DNA from: Notospermus geniculatus
Taxonomy: Eukaryota > Nemertea > Pilidiophora > Heteronemertea > Lineidae
Assembly (NCBI GenBank): GCA_002633025.1
Contig: NMRB01000716.1
Location: forward strand, 116,281 to 180,280
DNA length: 64,000 nt
Direction: 5' to 3'
Under the pieces are notes generated by a model. The model saw nothing but the letters and a program-made list of their open reading frames with translations. It was not told where the DNA came from and did not search any database. The position numbers and the translations under genes are program-made. Below, in pieces: positions 1-11,100 of this stretch (positions are counted from its first letter, which is position 1; every line of letters starts with the position of its first letter).

Positions 1-759
1 AATTTCGGGTCAGACTCACTCACTCAACTCAGTCTCACAACCTTCCAGAATGCCTGAATCTGGCAATGAATCGATTAGCGAAGTGATCTGAGACAGCATC
101 AACTTACTGGAGTTGAATTTCAGGCTGAAGTCTGAGCAGGAATTGTGTATCCGTATGGAAAGCGAGATCGAGAAAACCCAACTGACATTTATGGTCGTCG
201 CCATGATGAGATCACATGATCAATTCTCATGCCCAATCAGCAGCCGGATTGTGATTTTTAAATGGGAGGAATCGGCGGATGGAAATGAATGACTAGCTCT
301 GTCCCTGATTAGCCAATCAGCGAGCGTACCAGGATCTTGGTACGCCTCCGAACAGTAATTTCGCAGTTTGATCCCAGACGCTTGTTCGATCCCCAGATTC
401 GAAACAGCGGCTGGGTGACCGAGACTAAGTGTGACGAGGGCAGGACACCAGTCGACGATGTCTTATTAAATTTTGTTTTCTTGCAATACGCCGTTATGAA
501 TAAAAACCTATAGAAATATAACTATCATTGAGTTAAACACAAATTACATGTGAAGTAAATTAAAACTAAATACATTTCATTTTGTTTATTCACGTTTCAA
601 AATTTCAGCCAATCACGGGCGAGCCCGCAACGTTTTGAAGAACTTGTGCAAAATGCACTTCAGTGTCAAGCAGATACATTTGCGCAGCACGACGGTAAAC
701 AACGACGAATGCACTAGCCTATCTCCTTTCGAAAAAACTCGACGAAAAAACTCACAGAA
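1..759 (+). promoter_or_regulatory. Upstream region and probable promoter of cyclin B
   Basis: No convincing gene is seen here. Three CCAAT boxes in the same orientation lie at 233-237, 313-317 and 609-613. A TTTGAA element resembling a cell-cycle homology region is at 634-639. Multiple CCAAT boxes (NF-Y) with a CHR-type element are typical of animal cyclin B promoters, so this is inferred to be the promoter. No TATA box was recognised and the transcription start is not located. Confidence 0.45.
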
Positions 760-3700
760 ATGGCTCTTCGAACCACGGTAACTGCTACATTTCGTCCGAA
801 CCTTTATTCCCTGCTAATAATTTGTGTCTTTTGCAGTTAGTTAGGACCTATTCTAGCCTACTGAAGAAGCCCACCAGGAGAAGGAAGCCCCCCTCCCCCA
901 TGCAAGGCACATCAAATGCACATGCACTGCAGTGCAGTGCAAGAACAATGCATGCTGCGAATGTTTTGCTGTGTGTGTGTCTGTGTCTTACATGTCTTAG
1001 GCCTATCGTTGGTTAGGCAGACATGCTCGACTTCGAACCACGGTAACTGCTACATTTCGTCCGAACCTTTATTCCCTGCTAATAATTTGTGTCTTTTGCA
1101 GTTAGTTAGGACCTATTCTACTACTGAAGAAGCCCACAGCAGCCAGGAGAAGGAAGCCCTCCTCCATGCACAGGCACATCCCATGCACATGCACTGCAGT
1201 GCAGTGCAAGAACAATGCATGCTGCGAATGTTTTGCTGTGTGTGTCTGTGTCTTACATGTCTTTTAGGCCTATCGTTGGTTAGGCAGACATGCTGGGCAG
1301 CCTGCTCTACAGGTGATTGTGGTTTGCCACTCTTTGACGTCATCTCCCGCCCGATTTTTTGTCACTCCTCTTTGATTTGACCCACAACAAAAATTAGGCT
1401 AGGCTAGCTAGGCCCAGTGAGGCCTAGGGTAGGCCTAGGGTAAAAGGGGGAGTTACCGGGCAGCTTCAGTTATCGGACAAACGCCATAAAAAATCATGTT
1501 CAAAGAAAAGTGGGTTTTTGTGGTGAAAACAAATAGGCCTAGGCCTAATCTAATGTGGGTAAAAGTGGTAGTAGGCTACCCGGACGCTTTTCAGAACCCA
1601 GACAAGCGCCCAAAAACATTCATACTTCAAAGGAAAGTAGATTTTTGTGGTGAAAAAAATTATTAAGCCTTAATAATTTTTTTCACCAACTCTTCACCAA
1701 CTCTCAAACAAAAGAGCTAATTAGTCATTTATGTTATCAAAAATAATGTCTATTGCCCTTCATTCATCCCTCCAAGTTTCCGAAATATAACTTGACAGGG
1801 ATCCCAAATGGGGAATTTGATCTTAAACCCCCATGACCTTTCCTTTGTGTACAAAGTCTGCCATTTGAAATGCAAATGAGCAAGCAATGATGCAACGTTC
1901 TTATTGCCTCGTAACGAAGTTAACACCAAAGGAAACACGTAAGACATATATATATTCAGGGATGCAAATCCTCCGGATTTATCCGGAATTCCGGATTTTT
2001 CGCGGCATGAAAAACCATTCCGGAATTCGTCTGCTACAACTGTAATGTCGCGAATGAAAAGTGCCCTTTTCTAGGTTGAAGTGCCCTTTTCGCCAAGTTT
2101 GCACCATGCCCTTCTGAAATCCTAGATATAACACTGCTCTCATCTTGTCTGTTGCAATGTTGTGCTTGACAAAGGCGGTATTGTCATGATTCCCGTCATG
2201 ATTCTGATTTATATCGGTCTTCATCTGTCATGCAGAACATTTTAGATCGTAAAGCAAACATCAAGGAGGTAGATCGTGGAGTTAAAAATAAATTTAAGTG
2301 AAAGTGGCTTGAGGAAACTGACGAAAACGGTGAATTTGTATTGGATTATGTGCGGAAGATAAATGAACCAGGTCGCCTAAAATGTCTAAAATAATGTGTA
2401 CTGCCCTTCCTTGGGGTTGTAAATAAGTTCTGTATTTTTGGAAAAATCTGAGTTGCATCCCTGCATATTACTTCATAGTCAAGAACCTAAAGAGGTTATG
2501 AAACCATTTCGATGGAAGGACTCAAAAGCCTAAAACAGCTGTGCACACCAAATCCCAAGTCAAGTTGGTTCGACGGTAAACTTTCAACAGAAACTTCCTA
2601 CAGCTGACAATTCTCACACACGCTACCAGGGTGCCATCTGCAGAGTCTGAGAACACTAATCGTTCAGTTTGAGACCCTTCCTATCTGACCAACCTAGGCT
2701 ACTTACCGTATTCATCTTTTCCCCCAGAATTATTTGAGGACAAACAAAGAAAATGCTGAAATCACAGGCAAGCAGCACATAACAAAGAATGCGTTTGGTA
2801 CTCGTGCAGCTCTAGGAGACATCCATAACAAGGTCTCTAATCTGCGGATCAAGGATGGTGCAACAAAAGTAAGTGAAATACATGTAGGTTTCAAAATGTT
2901 GCTGTGCATCATTTGCAGATGCTGTATCTCGTCTTGAATCGAATGCACGCTATTGTTTAAGATGCTGAAAAGTGCTGTTAGTGTTAGACCTTCCTGTTGA
3001 TTGTTTCACATCCTGTGTCATTGGAACGTCATCTCCGATGTTATCATATTTCCTCTTTCAGAAGCCAACCAAGGGACTGACGAAACACAACGCAACAACA
3101 GCGCTCAACAATGTTGCATCTAAAGAAAATGCCCGTGTCAAGGAGGTAAAAACTGCATTGCAAGACTCTATACCTATGATCTGGCAAATCTGTAGTTGAA
3201 TTGTTCTTTTCAACATCAGTTCTTTGCCTTAAATTCCCTTGTGTAATGTTCAACTCATCACCAATTGTTTTTTAAATCTGAAATGTGTTATATTCCCAAG
3301 TTTTGCTCTTATTTGCATATCAATTGCAGTAAGTCTTAAAATTACTAATTATTGAGCATGTTCACGCTTTATGGAAACATTCAAGATCTGTGTAGTCGAA
3401 CTAACCACAAAACAATATTCACAGGTATCTGTTCCGAAAGTCAGTCCAGTCAAAGCCTACTCCAGCCAGGCTTTACCAGCCCACATTGTAGATATTGACA
3501 AGGAAGACTATGAAAACCCACAGCTTGTCAGTGAATATGTCAATGATATCTACGAATACATGCGTTTCTTGGAGGTATGTAAATCCAAGTCCTTTCTAGT
3601 ATACCGGTAGTTATTTGCCCCCGTTAGTGTTATCTTGTTTTTGATGGCTGTTGAAAATGTGCTTGTCCTCTCTAAGAGTTGATGTGAAAACAGGATAGGA

Positions 3701-4852
3701 AACTGTATTTTGATTTTCAAAACATTTCTTTCAGAAAAAGTACGGTGTTGAGCCAGATTATTTGTCACCATCACAAGAGATCAATGGCAGAATGCGGGCG
3801 ATCTTAATCGATTGGTTGATCCAAGTGCATCTCCGATTCCACCTCCTCCAGGAGACACTTTACCTGACTGTGGCAATCATCGACAGATTCCTGATGGTAA
3901 TTGTCTACTTCATATTGATCAGTAAAGATATTGCCCATAATTTGACTTGAAACAAACGCGTATGGCAGTTTGAACTGGGATTTATCTGCATTTCTTCTCA
4001 TTTGCAGAAAGAGCACGCACACATACCCAAAAAGAAACTTCAACTTGTTGGCGTCACAGCTATGCTGATTGCTTCAAAGTATGAAGAAATGTATGCCCCA
4101 GAGATTGGAGACTTTGAATACATTACCGACAATGCATACACGAAGGCTGAAATTCGTCGAATGGAATGCCACATGCTGAAATCTCTGGAATTCAATCTTG
4201 GCAAACCCCTTTGCCTGCATTTCCTCAGGAGGAACTCCAAAGCTGCTTGGGTGAGTGGCTGGTATTTCTATTTTTTTATGCAAAGTGCAATCCAACTTTC
4301 AACGATTTCTATCTTCTTATCGTTGTTTTATTACACAACACATGTTTACTAAATTTAACACGAATGACTTCGATTTCAAGGATATTTGTTCCTTTCTAGG
4401 TGGACGCCACCAGACATCAGATGGCAAAGTATTTCATGGAGCTGACTGTTGTTCAGTACGACATGGTACACCATCCCCCATCAAAGATAGCTGCTGCAGC
4501 ACTTTGTCTATCAATGAAAGTACTTGGTGGTGATACAGACTGGGTAAGTCTTCAAGGTTTTCACTAAACTCTAGTGCTGAAGTTCGATTTGAGAATGAAT
4601 TTGTGTGTGGCAGAGTACGAAATCAATACAAGTGTTCATTTTGTTTTACAGACAGACACCATGTCCTTCTACAGCACATACTCAGAGGCCGAAATGAAAC
4701 CAGTGATGCAACAGATTGCAAAATGTGTAAAGGAAGCTGATACAGGAAAACACACTGCCGTCTTCAACAAATACTCAAGTTCAAAATTTGGCAAAATAAG
4801 CAAATACCCAGAATTGAAGGGACCTGTGATTTCAAAGTTTTCCGAGTCATAG
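760..4852 (+). CDS. CCNB: G2/mitotic-specific cyclin B, eight coding exons
   Basis: Cyclin B is the regulatory partner of CDK1 that triggers mitosis and is destroyed by the anaphase-promoting complex. Coding exons are 760-777, 2728-2868, 3062-3145, 3425-3574, 3735-3896, 4008-4250, 4400-4543 and 4652-4852. Every intron is GT-AG in phase 0, giving 380 aa. The six-codon first exon (MALRTT) has a good donor and joins in frame. A destruction box RAALGDIHN is at residues 32-40, flanked by KEN motifs at 13-15 and 74-76. The cyclin box starts with the MRAIL motif at 151-155, and exon 6 carries the conserved [20 protein letters not shown] and [13 protein letters not shown] segments. The length is close to other invertebrate B cyclins. 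Intron 1 (1950 bp) holds a tandem duplication that copies the first donor site. Confidence 0.96.
766..1294 (+). repeat. Two-copy tandem duplication across the cyclin B exon 1 donor
   Basis: Positions 766-1026 and 1031-1294 are near-identical copies offset by 265 bp. The copied segment starts inside coding exon 1, just after the start codon, and includes the CCACG/GTAACT donor and about 240 bp of intron. The second copy therefore has a duplicate donor but no copy of the original start-codon context. Confidence 0.9.
1295..2727. other. Rest of cyclin B intron 1, no gene seen
   Basis: This intronic DNA contains AGGCCTAGG-rich stretches (1397-1440, 1530-1550) and short AT-rich runs. Open frames are short and show no coding character. 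The intron ends at a clear polypyrimidine tract and CAG at 2715-2727. Confidence 0.7.
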
Positions 4853-5130
4853 ACTGGAGATATTTCATAGACTTCTTTTATTTTGGACACTGTGATTTTA
4901 CGAGTGAATTCTCTGGATCATGATGGTTCAATGCCAAGTGCAGGTAGAGATTGATAACCAGTGTGATTAGTCTGAATAGCGGAATTTGTCAGTTGATAGT
5001 GCTGATTAGGACTGATGTTGCTGCTGCATTGATGATTATTACTGTTGGTTTCTTGATATTGAATCAGTCCTTGTGCTGTAGCAAATCTATCATTTGAAAT
5101 GATACAAAACTCTTCAGATTATGTTATTAT

Positions 5131-5367
5131 AATAGACGATATCACTCCAAAAGAGTGCAGCACCTGACAGGTCAGGGTCATGAAGTCCCGCAAGTCATTT
5201 CTGAACACCATGGCACGACTTGAAAAAAAATCAGTTGTTTCGGCGAGCATGAAGTAGTGAAACAATTTGATTTTTTTCATCTCGCCTCAAGACATCATGA
5301 AATGACGTGCGGGACGCCATAACGCTGACCCGTTAGGTGCTGCACTCTTTTGGAGTGATAGTCTATT
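5131..5367. mobile_element. MITE-like element, family 1 copy 1
   Basis: The ends are inverted repeats: TATCACTCCAAAAGAGTGCA (from 5140) is mirrored at 5341-5360. The flanking AATAGAC is also mirrored. The total is about 237 bp with no ORF. Two diverged relatives occur at 5991-6219 and 31212-31393, so this is a dispersed non-autonomous DNA element. Confidence 0.85.
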
Positions 5368-5872
5368 GACAGGACCGTATTACAGAAGTCTACTACCAAG
5401 TGATGCAATTTCTTTTCACTGAATACATTGAAGTATGAGAATTGATGTTGCATTTTATCCCAATGACGTACCATTTTAACTTGTTGCTGAAAGTCCAAGA
5501 TGTGTTTTCCTTATGAGACTTGAAGAGTCTGTCTTGGAGTAAGTTTTCAGACACATCCTTTCACTGTCGTGTTCTGTATTTCTCAATTGGTGACCGTTAC
5601 TGGCACAAGACCAGTTCACAAGTTTTCAGGGTTCTGACATTCCCCGTTCTGCCTGCAAAAGATGCTGTTGACTTTGTAACCATGGTCACCAGTCAATTCA
5701 GACCAATTATCAGCTTATGTGTTCGTTTTTATTATTGTTTTTTGGTGGATGATGTAAATGATTGAGGTTTGAAATGGCAAATTAAGATTGGGATTCATCA
5801 ATGCATGCTTTGTCTCGTGTACATGTATTTTATTTTTTGTACAGGATTTGTTTAGTGTATGATATATTGTAT

Positions 5873-5878
5873 AATAAA
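5873..5878 (+). terminator. Poly(A) signal AATAAA for cyclin B
   Basis: A canonical hexamer lies 1.02 kb after the stop codon. A GT-rich stretch (5896-5920) follows, as expected of a downstream cleavage element. No better signal was noticed between the stop codon and this point. Confidence 0.7.
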
Positions 5879-5990
5879 ATCACACAAAAATAACTTGCAT
5901 CTGTCTTTGTGTGTCGTGAGGTGATTCAGTTGAACTTTCAGTTTCACCGTGTGTAACAGCTCAATATCATATGTCATACTGGTTCTTCTG

Positions 5991-6219
5991 TAGACGATAT
6001 CACCTTACAGTAGTAGCACCTTACAGTAGTAGCGTCATAATGTCCCGCACGTCATTGCGTGATGTCTTGACTCGAGATGAAAAAACATTGTTTTTCCCTA
6101 CATCATGATCGCTGAAACAGCTGAATTTTTTTGCAGTCGTATCATGTGGTCCAGAAATGACGTGGGAAATCATGATGCTTCTACCGACGGGTGCAGCACT
6201 GTTTTGGAGTGATGATGTA
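5991..6219. mobile_element. MITE-like element, family 1 copy 2 (diverged)
   Basis: It shares the TAGACGATATCAC start, the internal GTCCCGCACGTCATT segment and the GTGCAGCACT..TTTTGGAGTGAT end with the copy at 5131. The left end is altered by a short internal duplication of ACCTTACAGTAGTAGC. Confidence 0.7.
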
Positions 6220-6236
6220 TTGGTGTGTATCCATTC

Positions 6237-6543
6237 CATCTTCGATAATCGAACGGCGATCTGCTCACCACTCCGTTATATCCCATATCACCCTTCGAGA
6301 AAGTGACCTGTCTACGACGGATCCGCTGCCTCGAGAAGAGGAGGCCAATCAGAACCAGTGTTGTAAAATTCCCACGTAGTATGAATAGTGGTAACCGAAG
6401 CCCCGATATAAAATGCAATCTGATTGGTCGACCGGTAAAGTTGGCATCGTCCCAAGATACGCCGTGGATCAGTCTATTTCTCGAAGGGTAGATGTGCGAT
6501 GTAACGCAGTGGTTAGCAGATCGGCCTTCGATTATCGAAGATG
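6237..6543. mobile_element. MITE-like element with CATCTTCGAT..TCGAAG ends
   Basis: Inverted termini CATCTTCGATAATCGAA and TTCGATTATCGAAGATG enclose about 307 bp with further mirrored sequence inside (CGATCTGCT..CCACT..CGTTA). One-ended copies lie at about 40294-40440 and 49347-49492. There is no ORF of note. Confidence 0.8.
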
Positions 6544-6665
6544 ATCCATTCGTGCCCTTAGTTATTGTGAACTGTCTTGTTTCAATCTTGTCCCAGGCTG
6601 GGATGAAACTTGATTTTTTTTTCTTTTTCAGACATTTTTCTGAATTGGAATATTCTTGTCTCTCT

Positions 6666-6795
6666 TGATTATGCATCCTGAGAACATCAGGCGTTCTTAG
6701 TGCTCGCTACCTTCGTCGCCGCACACAAACGTTTGTGTGCGGCGACGAAGGTAGCGAGCACTAAGAACGCCTGATGTTCTCAGGATGTGATTATG
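6666..6795. mobile_element. 114-bp perfect palindrome flanked by 8-bp direct repeats
   Basis: 6674-6787 is a perfect inverted repeat with two 57-bp arms and no spacer, centred between 6730 and 6731. TGATTATG immediately precedes it (6666-6673) and immediately follows it (6788-6795). An 8-bp direct repeat of this kind is the target-site duplication expected from hAT, P or Merlin-type transposition. This points to a minimal foldback element rather than an assembly join. Confidence 0.85.
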
Positions 6796-7044
6796 GTGTT
6801 CCAAGGCAATCCCTTCTTGGCCGAGCTCAACATTGAGAGCGTCAAAAAACATTGTTTGGCACACTTTCTCCGAGTCGAGGACATCCCGATGTGATTTGCT
6901 ATTTTTGACGTCTTTGGTTGCCATGGTTGCAGTGCCACCATGATACAAAGTTGCGCATGTTCCTCATTCTGACGTTTGTCGTGGCTTTTGTCTCTGGTTG
7001 TCCAATGGAATGATGGGGTGGGCAGGGCAATAAATACAGGCTGT

Positions 7045-7245
7045 AAATATGTGACCTGCTCCCACAAAAGCAGACGCTTGTCGCAACCTCAGGAAAGGGT
7101 TGATGACCTCGCAGCACGACAGCTGAAATATTGACGCAGGTTTACAATAGTAGTGGACATCAGTGACAATAGTTGGGAAAACTGATGACCAATGATGATC
7201 ACTTGCGACAAGTGTCTGCTTTTCCCGGACCTGCTCACATATACC
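7045..7245. repeat. Inverted-repeat segment, possible degraded MITE
   Basis: AAAAGCAGACGCTTGTCGCAA (about 7065-7086) is mirrored at about 7204-7224. Outer ATATGTGA is mirrored at the right end. No target duplication is clear and no ORF is seen. Confidence 0.5.
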
Positions 7246-7331
7246 CTCGTAGGTTGTATTACATCAAGAATACTTGTAGTTCAATGTATATGAAGTGACA
7301 GCTGAACAACACGAGTACAAACTATCACATC

Positions 7332-7337
7332 TTTATT
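7332..7337 (-). terminator. Candidate poly(A) signal for PNLDC1
   Basis: AATAAA on the minus strand lies about 830 bp downstream of the PNLDC1 stop codon. The implied 3' UTR would contain the transposon-like element at 7622-8113. A nearer non-canonical signal is possible. Confidence 0.4.
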
Positions 7338-7621
7338 AAAGTGCAAAGGCCTGCATCTGACAAAATGTCAGCAGCGGCGTTTGTACAGTGCAGAGATGGG
7401 TGACAAATAATGACTTCATTCTGTTCAGGGTCGCCTACATTTGCTATCGGCAAGACCAGAGACACGCTGAGTGCATGCCTTGGCTTTTAATTATTGCTCA
7501 TGATGTAAACGTAGTTCACCACCAATCACACCCAGTTCGGAAGATTTGCATTCCAAGTTCCTCTATACATGTAAACATGAATGCTTTTGTTCCCGATTGA
7601 AAGGTTGATGTCTTGCTTGCA

Positions 7622-8113
7622 TACCGTATTTATGCGTATTTTAGCACACTGCGCTTATAATCGACGCACGTGCTAAAATTCGAATATAAGCACAGTGCGC
7701 TTAAATTCGAACAAAAAGTAATGTCGCCAATGATTTCAAAAGGAACATCCGTTTTAGTGGATTTCGTACGGCCGTAAGTGTTAGTTCGCATCAAAGTTCA
7801 GTGTATACGATACCTACTTACTCGGCGAGTCCCGGCGGCGCGGGGACTCGCCTCGCCTATCGCAGACAATGATCGCCTTGGCACGTGCCGACAACCACAA
7901 CCAACGGACTAATTATCGTTTGTGTCCAGAATGCGCCGACGATCTGAGCCGACATCATCCTTGACCAGGAAAAGGCGCCAAAGAAGCGGTTTTGCTCCAG
8001 AAAAGTATAAGCGCATGTGCTTATAATCGGGCGAAACGAAGGCGGGAAAAAGGCCTTAAAACAAGCGATTTTCGTTTATAAGCGCATGTGCTTAAATACG
8101 CATAAATACGGTA
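7622..8113. mobile_element. TIR element with TACCGTATTTATGCGTATTT ends
   Basis: The termini are near-perfect inverted repeats of about 21 bp that begin and end in TA, with repeated GCGCTTATAATCG and GCGCATGTGCTTA motifs inside. The ~490-bp length, lack of an ORF and TA boundaries suggest a non-autonomous Tc1/mariner or pogo-type element. Confidence 0.8.
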
Positions 8114-8164
8114 CATCCAGAGATAAAGTTTTGTCCATATAACCACATGGTTCTGTTCACGGCA

Positions 8165-11100
8165 TCACTTCTGTGTCACAGGAGAGAGGATAGCCCAAAG
8201 ACAAACAGCACCAGAGGCCAATACACCAGTCCTGAAAGAGAAAATAGTCTTAATCTTGGGAGTCCCTCGCTTGTGGCATAGGCCTAGCACATTCTTTCTC
8301 TGTTTTTTCTTTGCTGATACCAAAGCATAAGATAATGTACCTCACATGGGCAGGTCTAGCCCTACTACATGTTAGTGAACCTTACCAAAGAAGTCCCCGA
8401 ACTACAGGGGAATGCTTCCACATGTTATATTTGCACACTCGTATGTGTTCATGTTTTCTGAAGGCTCTGAGGATGTCTTTGGTGCTGAAGTAAACAAAGA
8501 TGGTTATAAAACTCATGACACAATCTTCTGCCCATAGTTTTCTATAGTGGAGAGCAGACTCGCACAAGAAAATTCTCTTTAGAATTCACCTCCATTATTC
8601 AGAACTCGGCAACATCATCAGCACTGTCTTCAAAACTGCAAGAGAAGCTACATACCACCACTTATTTCCAACAGCAACTAGAGCTTGTCTTGGTCCTTGT
8701 AACTTAACATCAACTGTTCCATACTGAGAAAGTATTTCGGCAAGCTGCAATCAAGAGAATGTGTCAGAATGAACTTCAGATGTAACTTGTGCAAAATCAA
8801 AGCATATAAATCAGTATTGTCGTGGTGACCCGGCGACATGTGCTTTGTACTTCCTATAAAGAGTTCAGGCATGTTAGGGTAGGCCTCGTTGAATGTGTCC
8901 CTCACTGATGAAGGACGATCAGTAGTGTCATAATGGTCCAGTAGAAATGAAAGTAGGCCTAGTAGAAATGAAAGTAGGTCCCCTGCCCTCGAGATGCTCT
9001 GCTGTACTCAAACAGACGAGCACAACAAGGGTGAGGGACCAGTCTAGTAGGCCAAGTGGCCAATATTCCTGATTTAACATACTTGTGTTGAATTGAACTT
9101 GTAGTTGCTCCTTCTAGACCTGAAGAACAGCCATTCTGGCCTTTGAGTGGGAGGATCAGCACCAGCAAAATTCTGAAAAATTTCTTAGATTAGTTTGCTA
9201 TTGTGCCATTGCAGAATTCTGTTGATTTTATAAACTGAGCTCGTGCAGTGAAGGTCAAGTACCGGTGACTGCATTTTGTCTATTGCTGTGAATACCGGTA
9301 ATGTCAAAACAGTACCGGTACTTGTCCCATCCATCCATCCCATCCATCCATGTGCTTTCATGACTTACCGCATGATTCACTGAGGCCCTGATGATGTTGA
9401 CATTGTTTGCAAAGTCACTGATCATAGGCAGATACTGTCTAAATGCCAATTTGGACATTTCTGCTTCCCTGTTGACAACAAAAAAACATCATGATCTTGC
9501 AGGCAAAGTTTTCAGGCAGACGAGAATTTGTGTACATGCTGGGTATGTATTTTCTTTTTCACAATCACAGAATAGAAAAATATATCTACCAGTACCAGTG
9601 CCAGTATAGTCCTACAAGTAGTGCAGTTCTTTGAAGTTTACAGAATATGTTAGTCAGATTGTCCAAAGGGTGTTTGAATGCAGGGTTGTCTATCTAAACT
9701 ACATGTTACATTGTATTATTGTATGTGTACATGTATGATGTTGCATCCTGGACAGACTACTCACTTGGTGTCCATGAGGCAATACATATGGCATAACTGT
9801 AGGAACACTGCAGAGAAGACAAAATGGAAGTCATGACAGAAATAAACGTTGTGACTAAACTTTCACAGTTAAATTTGATACCACAGAGCAACACGTATCA
9901 AAGTCAGTGTACAACGAGAGCTATTTCATTCTGCTTTTACCAAAATCAGACTTCTACTGCAGTAGGCCTACACAAATTGTTACCTACCACAACCGGTCAT
10001 GTAGGCATCATAACCTGCTTCATGGGGCATAGTCACATCAGGACCTGCAAAACAGAGAACGACTGAAGAAAGTTGCAGCAGACAGAGGCTTAGTATTGTT
10101 AACTGTAACAAATGTGCTGCATGGGATGATATACTCATGAGAGTCTTGTAACTTTACAGTCATAATTGGTGCACGCCTTGGAGCCAATACCGGTATAAGG
10201 TTCCTCTATTCACATGTAACAGATGATGTTGTTTCCACTTTCTTAACTTACTGTACTTCTCCATGCCTGGAGCAAGATCCACCGAAGGTGTGTATAAAAA
10301 CTTGATGACTGTCCTTTGGCTGAAATGAGAAATTTGGTGTGATTTTGGAACCGGATACCTGTACCAGTATAAGAATGAAGGAAATTGCTATTTTGGCAAA
10401 CCTGAAGTCTCCATCATTTTTGTCACCTTTGTGTCCCCCTAAAACCTAAAGGTAATCACTCTGTTTATCTCCGTGAAAGGATTTGAAGTAATTTAGACAT
10501 ACAAACCTCACAAGTGACTTGAAAAGAGCTTCTAATGCAGTTTCTTCCAGGAGGCCCGTCTCAAGGAAGGGCTGAAAAAGGGCATCATTAGCATTAGCAA
10601 TGATGTCNGAATATTCGCGTAAACCCGAGTAAGTTGTCTAGACATCTGAAAGTCAAGCTTCATACTACAACAGATGAAAGTTCCGCTGTCAAAGATACAT
10701 GTACAAATATTTTGATTCTTATTTGTTCCTTTCAGCCACACACTCACTATTGTAGTAAGTTTGTACAATTCTGAAACTCAAGTTCTGCTTCCTCTTTGTC
10801 ACAGTCAATTTTTTGCAACCAAAAGAATCACCCACTCTTTTTCTCTATCATTTTGATGTATCCTGTCCTCCAGCTCAAGAGCTTTCCTCTCCTTTGCCGA
10901 GACTTTTGTGATTTTGATCACGACTCCATCATCTCCTTTCTCGACACTGGGCCACAGATCTGGGAAACGTTGCCTTAGTTCCATTTGGATGAAATACTCT
11001 CCCATACCTGAAAACAGATCACACACTGTACAAAGTCCTTTGACCAACTCTACAGGAGTTTTTTTGTCAAAGTCAACTGAGATTCAAGATGGTATTTACA

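Larger units (their letters stand above)
4853..5895 (+). other. Cyclin B 3' untranslated region
   Basis: The stretch between the stop codon and the poly(A) signal has no coding potential. It includes an inverted-repeat element at 5131-5367, so if the signal at 5873 is used the mRNA tail would carry a long hairpin. Confidence 0.6.

Noticed and set aside
16-204. 62-codon minus-strand frame and a plus-strand frame starting at 50
   Set aside because: The plus frame has a stop at 89-91 and the minus frame has no splice or family support. The base pattern slightly favours a plus-strand coding relic, but nothing decides it.
916-1380. 154-codon frame on +
   Set aside because: It spans the intron 1 tandem duplication and its repeated peptide segments mirror the DNA repeat.
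8598-8640. Possible extra PNLDC1 exon (FEDSADDVAEF)
   Set aside because: It has an acceptor but ends in TGA. Joining 8656 to 8484 is in phase and continues the family alignment to the membrane anchor.
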